A stretch of DNA of 64,000 nt from Georgenia yuyongxinii (GTDB lineage Bacteria > Actinomycetota > Actinomycetes > Actinomycetales > Actinomycetaceae), in the NCBI RefSeq assembly GCF_006352065.1, contig NZ_CP040915.1, positions 744,001-808,000 on the forward strand. Direction: 5' to 3'. The translations under genes and the position numbers were made by a program. Shown piece after piece: positions 42,716-53,371 of this stretch (positions are counted from its first letter, which is position 1; each line of letters opens with the position of its first letter). A model generated the notes under the pieces. The model was not told the origin of the DNA. It worked only from the letters and a program-made list of their open reading frames with translations, and did not search any database.

Positions 42716-44998
42716 TCAGCTGCTGTGGGCCGCCGCCCAGGCCGCTATCTGGGCCCGCTTGCTGAAGCCGAGCTTGTTCAGCGAGTTCCGCACGTGGCTC
42801 TCCACCGTGCGTTCGGAGAGGAAGAGCCGGGCGCCGATCTCCTTGTTGGTGCACCCTTCCGCGACGAGGCGAGCCACCTCCAGCTCACGTCGGCCCAGGG
42901 GCGCCGCACCGGTGGCAGCCGACGGGGCGGGCGGGTGAGCCTGCTCTCGTAGGGCGAGCTGGACCGCCGCGGCGCGCCCGAGCGAGCGCCCAACGGTCGT
43001 TTCCGCAGCGAACCGAGCCGGCCCGAGCGCCGCTGACGCCGTCGCCATGGCCGGCGTCAGGGCGCGACGGATCCCGGCGTTCAGGGTGGCCCCGGCTTCC
43101 TCGCGCAACGTCTCCATGGCGCCGAAGAGCCGGGCGGCCAGCTGCGGCTCGCGGCGCCGTGCGGCGCAGCATCCCAGGCCGCCCAGGAGGTAGCACTGGG
43201 CCACCCGGTCGTCGAGGTCCCGGGCGATGGCGAGTGCCTCCAGGAAGTGGTGCTCGGCGTCGGGGGTCCGGCCGAGCTGCAGGGCGCCGATGCCGAGGTT
43301 CATCAGCATCATCACCAGGCTGTACTGGTCGCCGAGCTCGCGACTCAGGGCGGCCCCTGGCCTGGCCGAGGCCATGACCGTCGACGGGTCACCGTCGAGG
43401 ACGCCGTTCAGGGCGGACGCTTGATGCACCATCAGGGTGGCGCCCACCTCGTCGATCCCTGCGGCAATGGCCCTGGCTTCGTCGAGCTGACGGCGGGCAG
43501 CGCCCGGGTCTGCCGACATGGTCGAGGCGATGGAGGCCATCGCCAGCAGCCGCGCGAGGAGAGCGGGCGGCCCTTCCCCGCGGGCCGTCGCGATTCCCTC
43601 GGACAGGCTGCGGGTGGCCACCGCCGGGTCGTTCTGCAGCACGGCCAGGAAGCCGCGGGCGAAGTGCGCCACCGGGGGGATCTCACCGTCCCTGCCGTCG
43701 AGGAGACGGTCGAGACGCCGCGCACCTTCGCTGGTCGCCCGCGTGATCCAGAAGTAGGTCAGGCTGACGGTCAGGTGCACGGCGGCCGGGTCGCCGGCAA
43801 GCGTGAGCCGGTCGAGAACGGCGCGGACGTTCTCGGCCTCGAGCTCCATCCAGGACAGCCATGGCAGGAGCCGGCGGCGGCCTTCGGTGGCGAGCTGGCC
43901 GCACCTGCGGGAGAAGTGGTCGGCGAGCCGGTTCTGCATGAGGTCCCTCTCGCCGGCGTCGACCAGGCGGAGGTGGCTGAACTCGCGCATGGACTCGTGG
44001 AGGCGGTAGCAGGGGCTGGGCGCGGCGAGGTCGCGGACGACGAGCGACTTGTCCACGAGCGAGGACAGCAGGTCGGTGGCCGCAGACGCGGAGTCGGGGT
44101 CGAGGCAGACCGCCTCGACGTCGTCGATCTGGAACCGTCCGGCGAAGGCGCTGAGCCGCCGCAGCAGCCGGGCTTCCTGCTCGTCGAGCAGCGCGTAGCT
44201 CCACTCGATCGCCGCCTGGAGCGTCTGGTGCCTCGGGAGGGCTGCGGGGGAGCCGCCGGTGAGCAGCGAGAACCGGTACCCGAGCCGCCCACAGATCTGA
44301 TCGGGTGTCAGGGCCCGGGTCCTGACCGCTGCCAGCTCGATGGCCAGGGGAATCCCGTCCAGCCGGCGGCAGAGCTCGACGACCGACGGCAGGTTGTCAT
44401 CCGTGAGCGCGAAGTCGCCCGAGGCCGCGGCGGCACGTTCCTCGAAGAGCTGGACGGCTTCGTTCAGACGGACTAGTCCGAGGTTCGCGGTCTCGAGGGA
44501 CGGCAGGTCCAGGGGCGGCAGCGCAACGACATGCTCCTCGACCAGACCCAACGGCTCTCGGCTGGTGGCCACGATGCGCACCTCGGGCCCGGCCTTGAGC
44601 ACCTTGCTGGCCAGCTGCGCAGCTGGCTCGGTCAGGTGCTCGCAGTTGTCGAGCACGAGCAAGAGCCGCTTGCCCTTGACATGCGCGCACAAGGTCGCGA
44701 GCGGGTCACCGGTGCCATGCTCGCGCAGGTCCAGGGCGGCAAGTGCCGCGCTGGCGACAGACGTGCGGTCACGGACCTCAGCGAGCTCAACGAACCAGAC
44801 CCCGTCCGGAAAGTTCCGGCTCAGCTGCCCGGCGAGCCGAACGGCCAAGCGAGTCTTGCCCACGCCCCCTGGACCCACCAGAGAGACCAGGCGAGCAGCC
44901 TGAAACTTCTTCTTGGCCTCACCCAGCTCCCGTCGGCGCCCGACAAAACTGCTGGTCTCCGCCGGTAGGTTTCCCACCGGCTCGCTCGGCGTCGCCAT
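42716..44998 (-). CDS. LuxR-family regulator with NB-ARC ATPase domain
   Basis: A 760-residue regulator: Walker A GPGGVGKT at 42-49 and Walker B LLLVLDNCEH at about 112-121 of an NB-ARC/AAA-type ATPase, then AP-ATPase helical repeats, and a C-terminal LuxR HTH with RRELEVARLVAEGCTNKEIG and LFLSERTVESHVRNSLNKLG. The ATG at 44998 is used because upstream codons in the same frame are Cys-rich and unlike the family. Such large ATPase regulators respond to an unknown inducer and activate nearby genes; the membrane genes downstream at 42032-42499 and 41218 are candidates. Confidence 0.88.
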   Translation of the reverse strand: MATPSEPVGNLPAETSSFVGRRRELGEAKKKFQAARLVSLVGPGGVGKTRLAVRLAGQLSRNFPDGVWFVELAEVRDRTSVASAALAALDLREHGTGDPLATLCAHVKGKRLLLVLDNCEHLTEPAAQLASKVLKAGPEVRIVATSREPLGLVEEHVVALPPLDLPSLETANLGLVRLNEAVQLFEERAAAASGDFALTDDNLPSVVELCRRLDGIPLAIELAAVRTRALTPDQICGRLGYRFSLLTGGSPAALPRHQTLQAAIEWSYALLDEQEARLLRRLSAFAGRFQIDDVEAVCLDPDSASAATDLLSSLVDKSLVVRDLAAPSPCYRLHESMREFSHLRLVDAGERDLMQNRLADHFSRRCGQLATEGRRRLLPWLSWMELEAENVRAVLDRLTLAGDPAAVHLTVSLTYFWITRATSEGARRLDRLLDGRDGEIPPVAHFARGFLAVLQNDPAVATRSLSEGIATARGEGPPALLARLLAMASIASTMSADPGAARRQLDEARAIAAGIDEVGATLMVHQASALNGVLDGDPSTVMASARPGAALSRELGDQYSLVMMLMNLGIGALQLGRTPDAEHHFLEALAIARDLDDRVAQCYLLGGLGCCAARRREPQLAARLFGAMETLREEAGATLNAGIRRALTPAMATASAALGPARFAAETTVGRSLGRAAAVQLALREQAHPPAPSAATGAAPLGRRELEVARLVAEGCTNKEIGARLFLSERTVESHVRNSLNKLGFSKRAQIAAWAAAHSS

Positions 44999-45109
44999 TC
45001 GCCGACAGTATCGCCGGCACCCGAACGGTGCGGGGATCCCCGCACATTCAGTGGTCACTGAGTTATTTGCCGCACCCGCTGCGCAGCCACGGCACATACC
45101 GTCCGTAGG

Positions 45110-45367
45110 ATGAATGACGAAGTGATCAGCTCTCGAGTCGAAATCCATCTCACACGAAAGCCACCGGCCGTGCGTGTGGCGCGGGCCGCCGGGGTGAGTG
45201 AAGTCAACGTCTGGGGGACGGTCCTCACGTGCCTGGTCTGCGGCAGCTTCCAGCCGCTACTGGAATCGCTGCAGGGATACGAGGTGGTCTGCCTGTGGTC
45301 CTCACCCGCAGATTCCTCTCGCAGCCCGAGCATCGGCGAAGACAGGCGCCCGGCCCCGCTCGAATAG
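45110..45367 (+). CDS. Possible small protein divergent from the LuxR gene
   Basis: An 85-codon frame starting 112 bases upstream of the LuxR-type gene on the other strand. The middle part (VNVWGTVLTCLVCGSFQPLL, with third positions mostly G or C) looks protein-like; the last 20 residues do not. It has a CLVC pair but no known family. No good ribosome site is visible. Confidence 0.3.
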   Translation: MNDEVISSRVEIHLTRKPPAVRVARAAGVSEVNVWGTVLTCLVCGSFQPLLESLQGYEVVCLWSSPADSSRSPSIGEDRRPAPLE

Positions 45368-45449
45368 GAGCACAAACCGCGTCAGGGGTGCGCGGGTGTC
45401 CTAGCCGGCCGGCTGATGCAAGTGGGGCCGGCCTGCGGACCGCTCGTCC

Positions 45450-46639
45450 GCCCATGACTCGGTGGCCAAGCTCGTCGCCCGGTTGCGCACCACCGGAGCA
45501 TCAACGTCGAGCAGCCGGTGCTCGTGGTCCGGTAGCCGCGGACATGTGCTGCAAACGGCACCGGTTTCGACAGGATCGGGCCACTTCCCTCAACCGGGGC
45601 ATCCGTGGCCAGCCGGGAGTGGCAATCAGTCCAACGGGGCAAGCGCTCCACCGCGGAGCACCTCCCCAGACCCTCTTTCGACGCCACCCTCCCGAACCAA
45701 CCGGGGATGACCATGCAACCCTGGAACCCCGACGACGTGGTGGCCCCACGCCGCCGATGTCCGATCCCCGGTCCGAACGTGCCGTGCGCCGGCACGGCCG
45801 CCGCGCGGACCGGCGATGGGGCACCGCATGGAGCCCGGAGCAGATCTCCAACCGGCTCAAAGTCGACTTCCCCGCCGATGAATCGAGCGGATCTCGCACG
45901 AGGCGATCTACCAGGCCCTGTACCGCCAGGGCCGCGGCGGGCTGCGTCGGGAGCTGACGGCGTGCCTGCGCACCGGGCGAGCGCTCCGGACGAGCGCTCC
46001 GGGTACCGCAGGCGCGCACCCGTCGTCGCGGAAAGCACTTCGTCACCGAGGAAGTGATGATCAGTCAGCGGCCTGCCGAGGTCACCGACCGGGCCGTCCC
46101 TGGGCACTGGGAGGGTGCCTGATGATCGGGCTGAACGCCTCGGCCATCGGCACGCTCGCGGAGCGCAGCACGCGGTTCACGATGCTGCTGCACCTGCCAC
46201 GAATGGCAGAGTTCGCCTTCACGGACCGGGTCAAGAACGAGCTACCGCTGGCCGGCCACGGCGCCGAGGCCGTCCGCTACGCCATCGTCGAGCAGCTCGG
46301 CGCGCTGCCCGAACAGTTGCGCCGGTCGCTGACCTGGGACCAAGGAGCGGAGAGATAGCTCAACACGCCCTTCTGCGCATCGACCTCGACCTGGCCGTCT
46401 ACTTCTGCGATCCCCACTCACCCTGGCAGCGCGGAACGAACGAGAACACCAACGGCCTGCTGCGCGAGTACTTCCCCAATGTCACCGACCTCACCAGACA
46501 CACACCCGGCGACCTGCAGGCCATCGCAGCGGCCCTCAACTCCCGACCCCGCAAGATCCTCCAGAGGAGAACACCCGCCGAAATCATGGACGAGCACCTA
46601 CGATCAGGCGGTCAAGCCGGTGTTGCATCGACCCGTTGA
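45450..46639 (+). pseudogene. IS30-family transposase relic
   Basis: IS30 transposase pieces lie in order but in several frames: WSPEQISNRLKVDFPADES (45830-45890), a frameshifted ISHEAIYQAL-like stretch, [19 protein letters not shown] near 46030, GLNASAIGTLAERSTRFTML then LHLPRM (46128-46205), LPEQLRRSLTWDQGAE, and finally FCDPHSPWQRGTNENTNGLL through to QAGVAST at 46639. At least four frameshifts and several losses rule out activity. The left end is uncertain; the right end is immediately followed by the IS3 relic. Confidence 0.75.
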
Positions 46640-47310
46640 ACCTCAGCAGCGAGCCGGCATCGGAGTGGTGGATCAGCCCGGCGTTGATGGGGTGGCCGTC
46701 GCGGTCGCGGCGCCAGGTGGCCGTCGTCACGGCCGTGAGGACCAGGTCGGTGTGCTTGGTCGTCATTGCGTGCCAACCCACGATCGCCTGGGAGAAGAGA
46801 TCCACGGCGAAGGTGACGTAGACAAACCCCGCCCAGGTGCGCACGTAGGTGAAGTCGGCCACCCAGGCCAGGTTCGGGGCCGGGGCGGTGAAGTCCCGGT
46901 TGAGCTTGTCCCCGGCCCGCTTCTGTCCTTGCCGGCACCGTGGTGCGGACCTTGCCGGACCGGATGACCCCGTGCTTGCCGTGCTCACGCATCAGCCGCT
47001 CGACGGTGCACCGGGTCACCGCGACGCCCTTGGCGCACAGGGCGTGCCAGGTTTGCGGTACCCGTACAGGCTCTCCGCCGTGGCCTTGCCGGCCACATCG
47101 AGACGCAGCGAGCGGATCTCGTTGAGGACCACCGCGTCGGTCACTGTGCGCTTCGCCGGCTTCGCCGGCTTGCGGGAGCGGTGGGCGTAGTGGGTGCTCG
47201 GGGCGATCTTGCACCCGTGCTCGGTCAGCACGGTGCAGACCGGCTCGACCCCGAACCGGTCCTTGTTCTCGTCGATGAACCGGCAGACCAGCGGCGTGGC
47301 GGGTCGGGCT
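46640..47310 (-). pseudogene. IS3-family orfB relic, 3' end truncated
   Basis: Reading leftward: FIDENKDRFGVEPVCTVLTE, then AESLYGYRK, a frameshift near 47060, HALCAKGVAVTRCTVERLMR then EHGKHG, another shift near 46930, and LAWVADFTYVRTWAGFVYVT with LIHHSDAGS. These are the parts of an IS3-group integrase including the first DDE aspartate (WVADFT) and the second (HHSDAGS). The segment with the catalytic Glu is missing: the frame stops matching at about 46650, exactly where the IS30 relic ends, so IS30 insertion probably split it. Confidence 0.8.
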
Positions 47311-47602
47311 CCCGCGCGAAGAAAGACGCTGCTGCCTTCAAGATCTCATTCGCTCGCCGCAGTTCCTTGACCTCGCGCTCGAGCTCCTTCACGCGCGCGT
47401 ATTCCTCACTGGTCACGCCCGGCCGCTTGCCGGTATCAACCTCACTCTTTCGCACCCACAGGCGCAGGCTCTCGGCGCCGATGTCGAGTTTGGCTGCCAC
47501 CGCTTTGATCGCGGCGTACTGCGAGGCGTAGTCGCTCTGGTGATCCAGCACCATCCGGACCGCGCGGTCTTTCAAATCGTCGGGGCAACGCTTCGTTGAC
47601 AC
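47225..47602 (-). CDS. IS3-family orfA (helix-turn-helix subunit)
   Basis: A frame of about 125 codons from the GTG at 47602: STKRCPDDLKDRAVRMVLDH then the HTH AAIKAVAAKLDIGAESLRLW and a leucine-zipper-like helix VKELEREVKELRRANEILKA ending AASFFARE, which is complete for OrfA. The remaining codons are the normal overlap where a -1 shift would produce OrfAB. Because orfB is broken, no transposition is expected. Confidence 0.8.
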   Translation of the reverse strand: MSTKRCPDDLKDRAVRMVLDHQSDYASQYAAIKAVAAKLDIGAESLRLWVRKSEVDTGKRPGVTSEEYARVKELEREVKELRRANEILKAAASFFAREPDPPRRWSAGSSTRTRTGSGSSRSAPC

Positions 47603-47669
47603 GGTAGGGATCCTCCAATGAAGGAGCCCTCCACGAAACCCGGGGCGGTTCACCGGGCGCGGAATCGCT

Positions 47670-48401
47670 CTACAGGGCGGCGAGGCCGTCCAGCATCGTC
47701 CACACCGCTCCCAGCGCGGCCACCGTGTTGATCGCCATCCCGATGGTCCTGGCCGACAGTCGCCGGGTCACCTCATCACCGAGCGCCACACCCAGCACAA
47801 TGGCAAGCACCATCGCCAGCCAGCCCCAGCCCAGGTCCGGCCACGCCCCCGGGTTGGCCCCCACCCGGGCGAACACCGTGACGATGGACGCACCGATGAA
47901 GAACGGCTGCAAGGTGGCGGCGAAACTCACGTGCTCCCAGCGGGTCAGCGTGCGCAGGACCGCCATGGCAGGGCCACCGATCCCGGCCAGCGAGGCCATC
48001 ATCCCGGACGCCGCGCCGGCCACCGCTGTGATCCCCGGCCCGCGCTCGATATGGCGCCCCCGCGCTACCAGTGCTGATGCCAGCATCGCCCCGAGCAAGA
48101 GCACACCGATGCCGATCTGCGCCCAAGCCGTCGGCAGCTGCTCCGCGAGCAGGGTGCCGAGGGCGACGCCCACCAACGCGGGCGGCAGCATGATCCACAG
48201 CATCCGCCACTCCACGAATTGGCGGGTTTGCACGAACACCAGCGCACTGGCGAGGAGCCCGAGGAGGTTGCCGACCACCACACCGGACGCCGGCCCGAGG
48301 GCTACGACGATGAACGGTGCAGAGACCAACACGAGCCCCATACCGGTGGCCCGTTGCGCCAGGCCGCCGAGGAGAACGGCGATCAGCAGGGGGACGGTCA
48401 T
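47670..48401 (-). CDS. TSUP (TauE/SafE)-family membrane transporter
   Basis: A 243-residue protein with about eight helices in two repeats, the TauE/SafE pattern: LLGGLAQRATGMGLVLVSAP in the first and AGAASGMMASLAGIGGPAMA in the second, each with the Gly-rich GxGGG-like turn. Family members move sulfite, sulfonates or related organic anions across the membrane. The ATG at 48401 is taken; an earlier frame start at 48473 has no support. No sulfur gene is adjacent. Confidence 0.82.
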   Translation of the reverse strand: MTVPLLIAVLLGGLAQRATGMGLVLVSAPFIVVALGPASGVVVGNLLGLLASALVFVQTRQFVEWRMLWIMLPPALVGVALGTLLAEQLPTAWAQIGIGVLLLGAMLASALVARGRHIERGPGITAVAGAASGMMASLAGIGGPAMAVLRTLTRWEHVSFAATLQPFFIGASIVTVFARVGANPGAWPDLGWGWLAMVLAIVLGVALGDEVTRRLSARTIGMAINTVAALGAVWTMLDGLAAL

Positions 48402-48439
48402 CGCAGGTTGGTCTTCCCATTCCGCCACTTGGGCTTGAA

Positions 48440-48735
48440 GTGCTGCGCCCCGCAGTCGGCAGTACGCCGACATCCGTCGTTCTGACCGGGATGACGATGG
48501 GGGCCGCGGATGCGCTGGCGCTCGGACTTGTGGATGGGGTGGTCGACCAGGCGGACGTGGTATCGATGGCCATCGATCACGCTACCGCTTGGAGCCCGAT
48601 CCCCGCTGCGACTTTCGCACTGCGAAGACAATGCTCCGCGCTCCCGCGCTGGAGGCCATCGACAATGCCTGTCGCACCTTCCAGTGCGAGGCGGAGTCCA
48701 TGTGGCTCAACGAGGGAGCACCCCAATTCGCGTGA
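48440..48735 (+). pseudogene. C-terminal relic of an enoyl-CoA hydratase (crotonase) gene
   Basis: Begins with LTGMTMGAADALALGLVDGV, which is the conserved crotonase stretch after the active site, and continues in a second frame after a shift near 48610 with TAKTMLRAPALEAIDNACRT and AESMWLNEGA to a TGA at 48733-48735. The oxyanion-hole and catalytic parts are absent. It is a decayed remnant, probably of a CoA-dependent catabolic cluster. The region from 48736 to 48987 shows no further gene. Confidence 0.6.
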
Positions 48736-48987
48736 CGATATCTCGAGAGCCTGAAGTCGGGCTGAGCCGCCGTTCCCACGTTCCTTCGAAACCCTGTCGA
48801 CGAGCGAAGAACCCTTGCATTCTCTCGTAATCCGAGGCCCTGATAGCCGTCCGGCCGCAGAACGCCGGGCCATGACGTGGCCGCTGAGCCGGCGAGAGGA
48901 CCGCACCGCGGTCGATGGGGCGGCGTGGCTGCGACCTCCGTCGCCGAGGCGGTCACCAGCACCGACGTCGTTACCCATGGTCCCCGA

Positions 48988-49674
48988 TCAGTGGGCGGAA
49001 ATGAGCTCGACCCGGATCTGCTGCGCGACGTCCTGGAGGACCGGCACGGCCTTCTCGCCGAACTCGTATGTCACACGGGCGATAGGGCCGGAGACTGAGA
49101 CTGCGGTCCGTGTCGGGGCCCCGGGCACGGGGACGGCAAAGCACCGGACCCCCACGTCCTGCTCGCCGTCGTCCATCGCGAACCCCCTCTCTCGGATCCG
49201 CTCCATCTCGGCGATGAGTTCGTCAACATCCGTGATCGTGGCCTCCGTGGCGGGCGGCATGCCCACGCGGCCCACGATCTCTCGGATCGTCGTGTCGGGC
49301 AGCGGGGCCAGAACTGCCTTGCCGACGCCGGTGCTATGGCAGAAGACACGCCGGCCTACCTCCGTAAACATCCGCACGGAATGGGTCGATGAGGCCTGCG
49401 CGACGTAGACCGCCATGTCGCGGTCGATCATGGCAAGATTGGCCGACTCACCGAGCTCACCGACGAGCCGCTGAAGGTATGGTTTGGCGCCAGCGCCGAG
49501 CTGGCTGCCGACACTCTCACCGAGCCGGATTAGACGTGGACCGAGGGTGTATCGGCGCGAGGGCAGCTGGCGGGCGTAGCCGCGGAGAACAAGGGTTCGC
49601 ATGAGCCGGTGGATGGTCGGCAGCGGCAGAGCGGAGCTGGCGGCAAGCTCGCTGAGGGCCGCGTCGCCGCCCAA
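48988..49674 (-). CDS. IclR-family transcriptional regulator, N-terminus disrupted
   Basis: The 228-residue frame from a TTG contains part of the winged helix (ALSELAASSALPLPTIHRLM) and the complete IclR effector domain (VFCHSTGVGKAVLAPLPD, EQDVGVRCFAVPVPG). The missing first helix is encoded just upstream as VQSVDRAIDLLETLTDLGGD but without a start codon in frame. A fine ribosome site and ATG at 49735 (AAGGAG-N7-ATG) are one base out of frame. So either a one-base deletion near 49710-49735 has damaged the gene or the base is a sequence error. IclR proteins often control glyoxylate genes such as the malate synthase ahead. Confidence 0.75.
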   Translation of the reverse strand: MGGDAALSELAASSALPLPTIHRLMRTLVLRGYARQLPSRRYTLGPRLIRLGESVGSQLGAGAKPYLQRLVGELGESANLAMIDRDMAVYVAQASSTHSVRMFTEVGRRVFCHSTGVGKAVLAPLPDTTIREIVGRVGMPPATEATITDVDELIAEMERIRERGFAMDDGEQDVGVRCFAVPVPGAPTRTAVSVSGPIARVTYEFGEKAVPVLQDVAQQIRVELISAH

Positions 49675-49735
49675 GTCCGTCAGGGTCTCGAGCAGGTCGA
49701 TGGCACGGTCTACGGATTGAACTCCGCCACGTCAT

Positions 49736-51187
49736 GCGAACGCTCCTTCTCATTGACGGGTAGGCCTGACTGCCACTAGGCAGAAGTATTGTTTCACGTT
49801 TGAAATGCCAGGCGAGGGAGGAGGCTGGCGATTCGCAGACCCAGCGACACGATCGGATTGCGGGTGGAGGTGCCGGCGTTGCCGTCGCGACATCGACGTT
49901 GGTCTGTGCGGTGGCGGGGGCCGGTGGCGCGGTGATGGGAAGACGTCGCGCACTCGACGACGACGCAGCCTATCGCGGACCTAACGTGCGACAAGTATCG
50001 GCGACGAGCAGGGGAGTGGGGCCGTGCGGGGCTGAACGCCGTGGACGCTGTTCAGGTCCTGAGGTGTCGGACCCGACTCTCCTGAAGCGCCCGGGCGTAA
50101 CGCTTGAAGTGGCACCGATGGTGGCAATCAGACTCCGACACGACCTCCCGGCCGTGCACGCTGGGGATGGCACGGGTGTGTCCGGCGATCCCACAGAAGC
50201 GGGCAGGGTGCGACGGCTGATGCCAGCGCAACTCGTTGGCGGTGGTCACCGGTGGCACCGCGGTGCTGGACTGAGGGCACTGGGTCGGCAGCCTCATTGC
50301 CAGTGAGGGAGGGCAAAGCGGCGCTCTTCAAGCACTTCGCGAACCCGGACGCGTGGCCGGTATACCTCGACACGAGGGATGTCGAAAAGGCCGTCTCCAT
50401 CGTCATGGCGCTCGCCGGTGTACGGCGGCAGTTCGAGGACGTGACGATGTCGCCTCCGGCGTCGGGGTGGCCGGCTCGGCGATCATCCGGCTGTTCAAGG
50501 TCGAGGGTGCCTGGCCCGCCGTCGTTTCTGGCCTTCATTTCGACCGGCGTCGACACCCTGGAATGCCCGCTGTGCCGGTGGGGCGCACACGCGCCAGGGT
50601 GAGCTCTCCCATGCCACTCGAGGCGTCGCATCGCTCCCAACCCGCGAACCGGCCTGATTTGAGGTCATGTGACCGAGGCTGACGAGTGCAGGGTAGCCCC
50701 GCCGTCATGCTCGAAGAGCGCGAGCGACCGCGGCCCCGGACATCAGTGCCATTCTCGGATGGCGCTCATACCGCGGCTTCCGTCCACATCCCGTGATCTC
50801 TCTCGCGGATCGGCCAACGGTGCGATCGCTGCCGTGGGGCTGCGCGGTCCCAGCGCGAACGACCGAATACAACTTTGAGGATTGACCTACGCCACTTGGG
50901 ACAGCTAGCCTTTCACAGTAAGGAAGCGGCATTCCGCATGGTGGAAGTGAGATCAACGGGGGCTCATTGCGTCGTGTAAGGGAATTCGGATCTTCCGGGA
51001 CGTGGACCGGCTGGTGCTGGTCCACGGATGGGGCTGGATCTAAGTGGTCGAGAAGGCGGCGACCGTGCCGCCGTTGGCGCTTGCGCCGCTCGGCCGGGCG
51101 ATCCCGCTCATGGCCGGCTCCCAACCTTGATCAACCAGCCAGCGGTGGCAGTCGGGTTGAACAAACGAGATACGAGAAGGGGTCGAG
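49736..51187. other. 1.45-kb region with a malic-enzyme relic and no intact gene
   Basis: Apart from the relic at 50160-50455, frames on both strands are short or low in coding character. The 250 bases before malate synthase contain TTCC (50932-50935) and GGAA (50943-50946) as a weak inverted repeat of the type IclR proteins bind; this is only suggestive. No hairpin terminator is obvious. Confidence 0.45.
50160..50455 (+). pseudogene. Relic of an NAD(P)-dependent malic enzyme gene
   Basis: Reading through frames gives MARVCPAIPQ, NSLAVVTGGTAVLD, then EGKAALFKHFANPDAWPVYL then DTRDVEKAVSIVMALAGV and FEDVT, in the order of malic enzymes (VTDGSAVLGLGDIGP, EGKAALFK, DTQD, LEDI). Stops and at least two shifts interrupt it, and both the N-terminal Tyr region and the NAD-binding domain are gone. 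Confidence 0.6.
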
Positions 51188-53371
51188 ATGATGACCGCAC
51201 GGGTGACGGTGAGTGGTCTGCAGGTTGCGGAGGTCCTCCACCGGTTCATCACCGAAGAGGCTCTGCCCGGGGTCGGCGTCAGCGCCGACGAATTCTGGGC
51301 CGGCCTGGAGGCCGCGGTGACCGAGCTGACGCCGCGGCTCGACGCCCTCCTGGCACGGCGCGTGGAGCTCCAGGACGCGGTGTCGGCATACCACCGGAAC
51401 CACCCCGGCCAGGTGGATGCGGCCGCGTACGAGCAGTTCCTGCGGTCGATCGGCTACCTGGTCGACGAGCCGGACGACTTCCAGGTCACCACCGAAAGCG
51501 TGGACCCCGAGGTCAGCCAGCAGGCCGGCCCGCAGCTGGTGGTCCCGCTGCTCAACGCCCGGTTCGCCATCAACGCCGCCAACGCACGGTGGGGCTCGTT
51601 GTACGACGCGCTGTACGGCACCGACGTCATTCCCGAGACAGCGGGGCGCGAGCGGGGCGGCTCGTACAACGCGTTGCGCGGTCAGGAAGTCATCGCTCGT
51701 GGCCGGGCCTACCTTGACCGCCACTTCCCGCTGGCCGACGACGGCTCCCACGCCGACGTCACCGCCTACGCCGTCGACGGGGAGGGTCTCGCAGCAACCG
51801 TCGCGGGCGTCGTCGCACGCCTGGCGGATCCGGCCCAGCTGTTGGGGTACCGCGGCGACGCTGCGGCGCCGGAGGCCTTGGTGCTCACCAACCACGGTCT
51901 CCACGTGGAGATCGTGGTCGACCGGGACCACCCCATCGGCTCCACCGACGCCGCAGGCGTGAAGGACCTCCTGCTGGAAGCGGCCGTCTCGACGATCATG
52001 GACCTCGAGGACTCCGTCGCCGCCGTCGACGCCGAGGACAAGGTGCTGGGGTACCGCAACTGGCTCGGCCTGATGCGCGGCACCCTGACCGCGGACCTGA
52101 CCAAGGAGGGCCGCACCTTCACCCGGCGCCTCGCGCCGGACCGCACCTGCACCACCACGACTGGGGAGCAGGTGACCCTGCCGGGCCGGTCGCTGATGTT
52201 CATCCGCCACACCGGGCACGCGATGTTCACCGACGCGGTGCTCGATGCCGCCGGCCGGGAAATCCCCGAAGGGATGCTCGACGCCTTCGTCACCGCGCTC
52301 GGCGGCCTCCACGAGCTGCGCGGGCCGCGTCAGCTGGTCAATTCCCGGGCGGGGTCGATCTACGTGGTCAAGCCCAAGATGCACGGGCCGGACGAGGTCA
52401 CGCTGACGTGCGAGATCTTCGGCCGGGTGGAGCAGACCCTGGGGCTGCCCGCGGGCACGATCAAGGTCGGCATCATGGACGAGGAGCGACGGACGTCCGC
52501 CAATCTCAAGGCCTGCATCTACGCGGCCCGCGATCGGGTGGCTTTCATCAACACCGGCTTCCTCGACCGTACGGGCGATGAGATCCACACGATCAGCGCC
52601 GCCGGGCCGATGGTGCGCAAGGCCGACATGAAGGCCGAGCGCTGGATCCAGGCGTACGAGAACGCCAACGTGGACGTCGGCCTGGCCTGCGGTCTGCAGG
52701 GACGCGCACAGATCGGCAAGGGGATGTGGGCCGCCCCGGACAGCATGGCGGCCATGGTCGAGCAGAAGATCGGCCACCCACGTGCCGGTGCGACCTGCGC
52801 CTGGGTGCCGTCACCGACCGCGGCGACCCTGCACGCCATGCATTATCACGAGGTCGACGTGCTCGAGCGGCAGCGGCAGCTCACCGGGGGACGGCGCAGC
52901 ACGCTCGCCGACCTGCTCACCTTGCCGCTGGGCGATCCGGCGAGCTGGTCGGCCGAGGACCGCCAGGCCGAGATCGACAACAACGTCCAGGGTGTGCTGG
53001 GGTACGTCGTCCGCTGGATCGACGCCGGTGTGGGCTGCTCGAAGGTTCCCGACCTGCAGGGGGAGCCGCTCATGGAGGACCGCGCGACCTGCCGCATCTC
53101 CTCTCAGCACCTCGCCAACTGGCTGGCACACGGGGTGGTGAGCGTCGAAGAGGTCGAGGAGAGCCTGCGGCGGATGGCCGTCGTGGTCGACGGCCAGAAC
53201 GCCGCCGATCCCGGCTACATCCCCATGGCGCCCGAGTTCGACGGCGAGGCCTTCCAAGCTGCCCGGGAGCTCGCCCTGGACGGGGCTGCCCAGCCCAACG
53301 GCTACACCGAGCCGGTCCTGCACCGGCACCGACGCGCGCAGAAGGCGCACAGTGAAAGGAGTTTCGCTTGA
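51188..53371 (+). CDS. glcB: Malate synthase G
   Basis: A 727-residue protein of the normal length for malate synthase G, which condenses acetyl-CoA and glyoxylate to malate. Seen: the N-terminal clasp, [59 protein letters not shown] (catalytic Arg region), [11 protein letters not shown], the metal/glyoxylate segment [13 protein letters not shown] and the acetyl-CoA segment [20 protein letters not shown] followed by HPRAGA. GAAGGGGTCGAG precedes two adjacent ATGs (51188, 51191). The stop overlaps the GlcG-like gene. No isocitrate lyase is near, so glyoxylate may come from glycolate or purines. Confidence 0.95.
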   Translation: MMTARVTVSGLQVAEVLHRFITEEALPGVGVSADEFWAGLEAAVTELTPRLDALLARRVELQDAVSAYHRNHPGQVDAAAYEQFLRSIGYLVDEPDDFQVTTESVDPEVSQQAGPQLVVPLLNARFAINAANARWGSLYDALYGTDVIPETAGRERGGSYNALRGQEVIARGRAYLDRHFPLADDGSHADVTAYAVDGEGLAATVAGVVARLADPAQLLGYRGDAAAPEALVLTNHGLHVEIVVDRDHPIGSTDAAGVKDLLLEAAVSTIMDLEDSVAAVDAEDKVLGYRNWLGLMRGTLTADLTKEGRTFTRRLAPDRTCTTTTGEQVTLPGRSLMFIRHTGHAMFTDAVLDAAGREIPEGMLDAFVTALGGLHELRGPRQLVNSRAGSIYVVKPKMHGPDEVTLTCEIFGRVEQTLGLPAGTIKVGIMDEERRTSANLKACIYAARDRVAFINTGFLDRTGDEIHTISAAGPMVRKADMKAERWIQAYENANVDVGLACGLQGRAQIGKGMWAAPDSMAAMVEQKIGHPRAGATCAWVPSPTAATLHAMHYHEVDVLERQRQLTGGRRSTLADLLTLPLGDPASWSAEDRQAEIDNNVQGVLGYVVRWIDAGVGCSKVPDLQGEPLMEDRATCRISSQHLANWLAHGVVSVEEVEESLRRMAVVVDGQNAADPGYIPMAPEFDGEAFQAARELALDGAAQPNGYTEPVLHRHRRAQKAHSERSFA

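Noticed and set aside
50705-51124. A 139-codon minus-strand gene upstream of malate synthase
   Set aside because: Low coding character, no ribosome site and no recognisable domain.
51131-52777. A 548-codon minus-strand frame
   Set aside because: Antisense to malate synthase G.
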